DNA from: Pseudoxanthomonas broegbernensis
GTDB taxonomy: Bacteria > Pseudomonadota > Gammaproteobacteria > Xanthomonadales > Xanthomonadaceae
NCBI RefSeq assembly: GCF_014202435.1
Contig: NZ_JACHGU010000004.1
Coordinates: 322,665-386,664 of the forward strand
Direction of reading: 5' to 3'
Length of the DNA stretch: 64,000 bases
Under the pieces are notes generated by a model. The model was not told the DNA's origin. It did no database searches and was given only the letters and a program-made list of their open reading frames with translations. Shown in pieces: positions 59,006 through 64,000 of this stretch. Both the position numbers and the translations under genes were made by a program. Position 1 is the stretch's first letter; each line of letters starts with the position of its first letter.

Positions 59006-59088
59006 GACGCCTCGTCCCGATCGCAAGCCCACGGTACGCTCATGGCACCATCCAGCGCCGGTGTCGGCGCCAATCGAGGGAGAAGGGG

Positions 59089-60108
59089 ATGTCGGCTCGT
59101 GTCGTGTGTTTCGGTGAACTGCTGCTGCGCCTGAGCGCGCCCGGCCGCGAGCGGCTGCTGCAGAGTCCTGCGCTGGAGGTGCGCATCGGCGGAGCCGAGG
59201 CCAATGTCGGCGTTTCCCTGGCCCGGTTCGGCCATCGCGCGGCGATGGTGAGCACCGTGGCCGACAACGCGCTGGGCGAGGCCGCGGCCGGCGAGCTGCG
59301 CCGCCACGGCATGGATACCTCGGGCGTGCGCATCGCGCCGGGGCGGATGGGCCTGTACTTCCTCGCCCCCGGTGCGATCCACCGCCCGGCCGAGGTGTTG
59401 TACGACCGCGCCGGCTCGGCCTTCGCCCTGGCCGCCGCCGAGGCCTACGACTGGCCGGCGCTGCTGGACGGGGCCGATTGGCTGCACCTGTCGGGCATCA
59501 CCCCGGCGCTGGGCACGAACACGGCCGCCGCTGCCCTGGCCGCGGCGCGCGCGGCGCGCGCGACCGGCGCCCGGGTGTCGTTCGACGGCAACTTCCGGCC
59601 GAAGCTGTGGGAGGCGTGGCAGGGCGACGCCCGGGGCATCCTGTCCGAACTGATGGCCGAGGCCGACCTGCTGTTCGCCGACCACCGCGACATGGGCGTG
59701 GTGCTGGGCGGGGACTACCCGCAGTCCGAGCCGCTGGCGCGCGTGCAGGCCGGCGCGGCGGACGCCTTCGCCGCCTTCCCGCGCCTGCGGTGGATGGCCT
59801 GCACCCTGCGCAGCCCGCGCAACGTGGACCATCACGCCCTGTCCGGGGTGCTCGTCGGCCGCGACGGCGGCACCGCGCTGGCGCCCCGGGAAGAGGTGGG
59901 GCCCATCGTCGACCGCATCGGCGGCGGCGACGCCTTCGCCGCCGGGGTGCTGCATGGCCTGATCCACGGCTGGCAACCGGAGCGCACCATCGGCTTCGGC
60001 CTGGCCGCCGGCTGCCTGAAGCACTCCATCCCCGGCGACTTCAACCTGGCGACCGTGGCGGACGTCGAGGCACTGGTGGGCGAGGGGCGCTACGACGTGC
60101 GGCGCTGA
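59089..60108 (+). CDS. kdgK: 2-keto-3-deoxygluconate kinase (PfkB family)
   Basis: The 339-residue sugar kinase phosphorylates KDG to KDPG for the Entner-Doudoroff pathway. PfkB motifs are GGAEANVGVSLARFG near 34-48 and the catalytic GGGDAFAAG at 278-286 with base D281. DGNFRPKLW near 166 and RAGSAF at 107-112 fit KDG-type kinases. GGGAGAAGGGG before the ATG is a strong ribosome binding site. It is divergent from the receptor gene. A KDPG aldolase is not in the window. Confidence 0.9.
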   Translation: MSARVVCFGELLLRLSAPGRERLLQSPALEVRIGGAEANVGVSLARFGHRAAMVSTVADNALGEAAAGELRRHGMDTSGVRIAPGRMGLYFLAPGAIHRPAEVLYDRAGSAFALAAAEAYDWPALLDGADWLHLSGITPALGTNTAAAALAAARAARATGARVSFDGNFRPKLWEAWQGDARGILSELMAEADLLFADHRDMGVVLGGDYPQSEPLARVQAGAADAFAAFPRLRWMACTLRSPRNVDHHALSGVLVGRDGGTALAPREEVGPIVDRIGGGDAFAAGVLHGLIHGWQPERTIGFGLAAGCLKHSIPGDFNLATVADVEALVGEGRYDVRR

Positions 60109-60126
60109 CGGGCCGCCGCCGCTCCT

Positions 60127-60768
60127 TCAGATGATCCGCAGCGTGATCGCCTTGAGCACCGCGCGGGTACGGTCGCGGGTGCCGAGCTTGTCGAGGATGG
60201 TGGAGACGTAGTTCTTCACCGTGCCCTCGGCCAGGAACAGGCTGCGCGCGATCTCCTTGTTGGAATAGCCGCCGGCGAGCAGGCGCAGGATCGCCACCTC
60301 GCGCTGGCCGAAGGTGTCGTGCGGCGGCGCTTCGTCGTGGAAGCGGTAGCGTGCGCGCACCGGGCCGGTGCTCACCGGCTGCAGCAGGGTCTGGCCGCCG
60401 GCCACGCGCACGATCGCCTCGTGCAGGTCCTGCGGGGCCGCGTCCTTCAGCAGGAAGCCCTGCGCGCCGGCCTCGCGCGCGTGCAGCAGCAGGTCGGCGT
60501 CGTCGAAGGTGGTCAGCAGCAGCACCGGCGTGCGGTCGCCGCCGGCGCGCAGTTCGCGCAGCGCGGCGATGCCGTCCATCCCGGGCATGCGGATGTCGCT
60601 GAGGACCACGTCCACCGGCTGCGACCGCAGCGCGTCCAGCAGTTCCTGCCCGTCCTCGGCCTCCAGCGCGACCTCGACCGCCAGGCGTTCGAGCAGCGCG
60701 CGCAGCCCCGCCCGGACCAGGGCCTGGTCGTCGGCCAGGGCCACGCGCAGCGGCGCGGGCGCGCTCAC
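60127..60768 (-). CDS. NarL/FixJ-family response regulator
   Basis: The 213-residue protein has a receiver domain with acidic pocket ADD, phosphoacceptor D58 (VLSDIRMPGMDG), threonine in LLTTFDD and lysine in LLKDAAPQ. The LuxR-type helix-turn-helix follows near residue 145 (FGQREVAILRLLAGGYSNKEIARSLFLAEGTVKNYVSTIL). No ATG fits; a GTG at 60768 overlaps the kinase stop in GTGA, so the two are translationally coupled. Target genes are unknown. Confidence 0.87.
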   Translation of the reverse strand: MSAPAPLRVALADDQALVRAGLRALLERLAVEVALEAEDGQELLDALRSQPVDVVLSDIRMPGMDGIAALRELRAGGDRTPVLLLTTFDDADLLLHAREAGAQGFLLKDAAPQDLHEAIVRVAGGQTLLQPVSTGPVRARYRFHDEAPPHDTFGQREVAILRLLAGGYSNKEIARSLFLAEGTVKNYVSTILDKLGTRDRTRAVLKAITLRII

Positions 60769-61871
60769 CCCGGCAGCCTCGCCTGCAGGCGCATGCCGCC
60801 TGCGGCGGTCCGGCCGATGTCCAGGGTGCCGCGCAGCGTCGCCAGGCGTTCGCGCATCCCGGCGATGCCGTTGCCTTCGCACACGCGCTCGCCGCACTGG
60901 CCGTCGTCGTGGATGTCCACGCGCAACTGCCCCTCACCGTTGTCGATATGCAGCCAGACCTGGCCCGCGCCGGCGTGCCGCGCCGCGTTGGTCAGGGCCT
61001 CCTGCGCCAGCCGCAGCACCGTCTCGGCCACGGCCGGGTCGGTCACCCGGACATCCGGCGCGATCGCCAGGCGCAGCGCCGGGCGCGGGAAGGGGACGGC
61101 CAGCGCGCGCAGCGCGGTGGCCAGGTCCAGGCCGCGGTCGTCGCGCAGCGACTGCACCACCTGGCGGATGTCGGCCAGCAGTTCGGCGGAGAGGCGCTCG
61201 GCCAGGGCCACCTGCGGATGCCCGGCCAGCGCCGGTTCGGCCGCCAGCGCGCGCAGGTTCAAGCGCATGGCGGTGAGCTTGTGCCCGGCGACGTCGTGCA
61301 GTTCGCGGGCCACGCGCAGGCGCTCGGCGTCGCGCGCGCTGTCGTCCAGCAGGGCGCGGGTGGCCAGCAGGTCGGCGTTGACCCGGGCCAGGGCATCGCG
61401 CGAGTCCTCGGCCGAGCGCGCGTAGTGCACGCAGATCGCGGCCAGCGACTGGAAGCCCATGTTGATCAGGACCATCGACAGCGGGTCCTCGAAGCCGGCG
61501 CGGAACAGCAGCAGGTAGAACAGGGCGTTGACCAGCAGCGCGGCGCCGATGGCCACGCGCGGGGTCCAGGCGGTGAACGTGCAGGCCACCCAGATCACCA
61601 GCAGGACCTGGGACGCACCGACCTGGAAGCTGAGCGCGTTCAGGGCCAGCGCGAACGGCGGCATCGCCAGCAGCGTCGCGTTCCGGGTCCTGCGGCGGGT
61701 GTCCGGCAGCATCTGCAGCACCGCGAACAGCAGCAGGAAGGCGGCCAGCAGCATGCCCGCCAGGGGACGGTCGGCGGACGGGGCAAAGCGCAGCGAATGG
61801 CCGACGGTGAGGATGGTCAGCAGCCCGGCCACCGTCAGCGGCTGCAGCAGGACCTTGAGCATCTGGCGCAT
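60765..61871 (-). CDS. DesK/LiaS-type sensor histidine kinase
   Basis: The 368-residue kinase has five or six membrane helices in its first 145 residues and no large sensor domain. The HisKA_3 motif is VARELHDVAGHKLTAM with phosphoacceptor H192. The ATPase domain has EALTNAARHAGAGQVWL and DDGQCGERVCEGNGIAGMRERL. Such kinases usually sense membrane state. It is the first gene of the pair and overlaps the regulator gene by four bases. Confidence 0.87.
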   Translation of the reverse strand: MRQMLKVLLQPLTVAGLLTILTVGHSLRFAPSADRPLAGMLLAAFLLLFAVLQMLPDTRRRTRNATLLAMPPFALALNALSFQVGASQVLLVIWVACTFTAWTPRVAIGAALLVNALFYLLLFRAGFEDPLSMVLINMGFQSLAAICVHYARSAEDSRDALARVNADLLATRALLDDSARDAERLRVARELHDVAGHKLTAMRLNLRALAAEPALAGHPQVALAERLSAELLADIRQVVQSLRDDRGLDLATALRALAVPFPRPALRLAIAPDVRVTDPAVAETVLRLAQEALTNAARHAGAGQVWLHIDNGEGQLRVDIHDDGQCGERVCEGNGIAGMRERLATLRGTLDIGRTAAGGMRLQARLPG

Positions 61872-62022
61872 GCGGCCATGCTCGGCCGCCGCGCGGCCGC
61901 TGGCAATGGCGCGGGCACAGGAAGTGACTTCCGGCAGGTCGGGGCGGTGACCGCCGGCCCTGCCGGCCGCCATCGCCGCCGGATACGGTGGCCGCGCACA
62001 TCCATCGAAGAGGAGCCACGCC

Positions 62023-62463
62023 ATGCGCCACCGCACCCACCGTCTGCGCTCGCCTGCCCGGGCCGCGCTGCTGGCCGCCCTGCTATGCGCAGGCGCCGCG
62101 TCCGCCGCGGACCTGACCGTGGAGCTGGACGGCATCCGCGCGGCCACCGGCGAGCTGAAGGTGTCCGTGGTCGATTCGGCGCAGGGCTGGGATGGACAGG
62201 CCGCCCCGGTCGCCACCCGGTCCACCCCTCCGGCCGGCGGCACCGCCCGCCTGCAGTTCGACGGCCTGGCGCCGGGCGACTACGCGGTGCTGGTCATGCA
62301 CGACGAGAACGGCAACGGCCAATTGGACACCAACGCCCTCGGCATGCCGCTGGAGGGCTACGGCTTCAGCAACAATCCCATGGTGATGCGCAAGGCGACC
62401 TTCGAGGAAGCCCGTTTCAGCGTGCCGGCCGAGGGCGCGCGCATCCGGATCGCCCTGCGCTGA
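62023..62463 (+). CDS. DUF2141 family secreted protein
   Basis: The 146-residue protein has a signal peptide (AALLAALLCAGAASA-AD) and a DUF2141 domain: LTVELDGIRAATGELKVSVVD, LAPGDYAVLVMHDENGNGQLDTNALGMPLEGYGFSNN, ending in a final beta strand. The acidic loop DENGNGQLD may bind calcium. The function of the family is unknown. It stands alone, divergent from the kinase gene and convergent with the porin gene. Confidence 0.85.
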   Translation: MRHRTHRLRSPARAALLAALLCAGAASAADLTVELDGIRAATGELKVSVVDSAQGWDGQAAPVATRSTPPAGGTARLQFDGLAPGDYAVLVMHDENGNGQLDTNALGMPLEGYGFSNNPMVMRKATFEEARFSVPAEGARIRIALR

Positions 62464-62533
62464 CGCCGGGCCGCCAACGGCGGGGCCGGCACCGGGCGCG
62501 CGTCAGCGCCGCCGCCGCCGCCCGGCCCGCGAT

Positions 62534-63859
62534 TCAGAAGCCGACCATCAGCGATACCCGGAAGCGGTTGAGCCAGTCGCCCGGGTCGTGGCTGCCGGCG
62601 TAGGCGGCCGCATCGGGCCTGTACCGGTACCACACCGCGCTGAGCGTGGTCTTCGGCCATGGCACGTAGTCCACGCCCAGCGCGTGCATGCGGTAGTTGG
62701 TGCCGATGCCGATGTTGTCCTGCGAGAACGCGGCCAGCACCGCGTCCACGCCGGCCACCGCGTGGCCGTAGCTGAAGCGCAGGTCGCCGACGTCGCTGGC
62801 CTTGCCCACGGCCAGGTCCAGGCCGTAGCCGGTGTCGCCGTCGGTGCGCGCGGCGGTGTTGCGCACGTAGTCGCCGACGATGCGCAGCGGCCAGCGCTCG
62901 CCCAGGCCCGTGTAGCTGGCGCCGACGATCAGGTCGGCCAGGCGGAAGCCGGAGAGGTACGTCCCGTCGGGATTGAGCAGGTTGCTGCGCCAGTCGCCGG
63001 CGTCGGCGCCGGCCATGCTGCCCAGGGTGTAGTCGTAGTACGCGGCGGAGGCGTCGAAGCGCCATTGGCCCAGGGCCGGGCTGTCGTAGCCCAGTTGCGC
63101 GCCGAGCATGGTGCTGTCGGCGCCGCCGGCCTGCTCGTCGACCACGAAGAACAGGCCGTTGGCGCGCACCGCGCCGCCGTTGCCCAGCGCGTGGCGCCAG
63201 GTCGCGGCCAGGCCCTGCGGGTTCACGTCGCCGTCCCACACCAGCTCGGTGCGCACGAACGGCTGCGGCATCTTGCCGCCGAACACCGTCAGCTCGCCGA
63301 AGGCCAGTTGCAGGTAGGCCTGGTCCAGGCTGACCTCCAGGTCGTCGAGCCAGTTGGACAACTGCACGTCGGTGCTGTTGGGGTCGTTGGAATCGCCGGT
63401 GGCCAGCCGCGCGCCCACGGTGACGCGGTCGTTGACCGCGAAGGTCGCGCCAAGGCGGCCGCGCACCTGGCCGCTGCTGCGGTCGCGGCCATCGCGGTCG
63501 GAATTGTCGAACTGGCCGCGCACGCGGAAATCGCCGCCCACTTTCAATCGCGCCGGTGCCGGTGTGGACGCGGACGCGGATGCGGCAGGCGCGTCGACCG
63601 GCGGTGCGGGCGCAACGGAGGCCGGCGGGGGTGGGGTGACGGCCAGGCCGAGGCGGGCTTCCAGCGCGTGCAGGGCGGCTTCGGTATCGCGCTGCATCCG
63701 CGCGATCTGCGCCTGCTGGTCGCGCAACTGGCCGATCTGCGCCAGCAGCTCGGCGCGTTCGCCGCCGTCCTGGGCGAAGGCGGGCGCGATGCCGGCGCCG
63801 GCCAGCCCGATGCACAGCAGCGAGCGGCGCAGGCGGGTGGAAAGGGAATGAGCGTGCAT
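62534..63859 (-). CDS. Putative outer-membrane porin
   Basis: The 441-residue protein has a signal peptide (LLCIGLAGAGIAPAFA-QD). A short coiled coil covers about residues 30-75 (ERAELLAQIGQLRDQQAQIARM). A proline- and alanine-rich link and a beta-barrel follow, with alternating aromatic girdles and a terminal phenylalanine (RVSLMVGF). The putative-porin family fits. The coiled coil could trimerise the barrel. The start at 63859 is preferred to an upstream in-frame codon because it leads directly into the signal. Confidence 0.8.
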   Translation of the reverse strand: MHAHSLSTRLRRSLLCIGLAGAGIAPAFAQDGGERAELLAQIGQLRDQQAQIARMQRDTEAALHALEARLGLAVTPPPPASVAPAPPVDAPAASASASTPAPARLKVGGDFRVRGQFDNSDRDGRDRSSGQVRGRLGATFAVNDRVTVGARLATGDSNDPNSTDVQLSNWLDDLEVSLDQAYLQLAFGELTVFGGKMPQPFVRTELVWDGDVNPQGLAATWRHALGNGGAVRANGLFFVVDEQAGGADSTMLGAQLGYDSPALGQWRFDASAAYYDYTLGSMAGADAGDWRSNLLNPDGTYLSGFRLADLIVGASYTGLGERWPLRIVGDYVRNTAARTDGDTGYGLDLAVGKASDVGDLRFSYGHAVAGVDAVLAAFSQDNIGIGTNYRMHALGVDYVPWPKTTLSAVWYRYRPDAAAYAGSHDPGDWLNRFRVSLMVGF

Positions 63860-63909
63860 GGCGGCCTCTGTGGGGAAGGAGGAGGGAAGAGCACCGAAGG
63901 CGAGCGCCC

Positions 63910-64000
63910 TCAGCACTCGATGACGTTGACGGCCAGTCCGCCGCGAGAGGTTTCCTTGTACTTGTCCTGCATGTCGCGTCCGGTTTCGCGCATGGTCTTG
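63910..64000 (-). CDS. sdaA: L-serine dehydratase, C-terminal end (partial)
   Basis: Only the last 29 codons are in the window. They read KTMRETGRDMQDKYKETSRG followed by GLAVNVIEC and a stop, the characteristic C-terminus of iron-sulphur L-serine ammonia-lyase, which converts serine to pyruvate and ammonia. The final cysteine is part of the conserved tail. The gene continues past the right edge. It is 50 bases upstream of the porin gene on the same strand. Confidence 0.85.
   Translation of the reverse strand, partial: KTMRETGRDMQDKYKETSRGGLAVNVIEC

Overview
The window is about 64 kb of high-GC chromosome from a gammaproteobacterium of the Xanthomonadaceae (Lysobacteraceae), such as a Xanthomonas, Pseudoxanthomonas or Luteimonas relative. 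The basis is the gene order rpmH/rnpA/yidC/mnmE facing away from dnaA-dnaN-recF-gyrB, followed by a CPBP protease, an M48 lipoprotein, tonB-exbB-exbD-exbD and pdxJ. That order is the replication-origin neighbourhood of Xanthomonas and its relatives. The PA0069-type radical SAM protein and the Xanthomonas/Caulobacter-type TonB receptor fit the same group. The genus is not settled by the sequence alone.

Layout. 0-9 kb: RNA helicase HrpB, TatD nuclease, two small secreted proteins, then an ECF sigma factor with a membrane Ser/Thr kinase-TPR protein and a lipoprotein. 9-19 kb: a secreted repeat protein, a frameshifted gene, a PanE-like reductase in one transcription unit with a YadGH-type ABC exporter, ferredoxin-NADP reductase, and a cluster of two small membrane proteins, an XRE regulator, a lipoprotein peptidase and a NatAB-type exporter. 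19-37 kb: the origin region, with leftward mnmE, yidC, rnpA and rpmH, rightward dnaA, dnaN, recF and gyrB, DnaA-box-like sites in the dnaA-dnaN gap, and three parS-like palindromes, two of them inside recF. TonB-ExbB-ExbD follows. 36.7-41 kb: pdxJ, cardiolipin synthase, a frameshifted small gene and a radical SAM protein.

41.2-60.1 kb is the most interesting part. It is an accessory locus for a uronic-acid polysaccharide: an SGNH esterase-cupin fusion, kduD, kduI, a LacI regulator, a TRAP transporter, an MhpD/FAH-type enzyme, a type-B carboxylesterase, a 1279-residue secreted LamG protein of no family I recognise, a TonB-dependent receptor and KDG kinase. Near-identical operator-like palindromes lie before kduI, the TRAP operon, the giant protein, the receptor and the kinase, which suggests one LacI regulon. 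No recognisable polysaccharide lyase, unsaturated glycuronyl hydrolase or KDPG aldolase is present, so the giant protein is the best candidate for the depolymerising enzyme. Its upstream region carries a decayed copy of the start of a TonB receptor gene, aligned with the intact receptor start at the same spacing.

60.1-64 kb: a DesK/NarL-type two-component pair, a DUF2141 secreted protein, a putative porin and the 3' end of L-serine dehydratase, which runs off the window. I saw no tRNA, rRNA, insertion sequence, prophage or CRISPR array.
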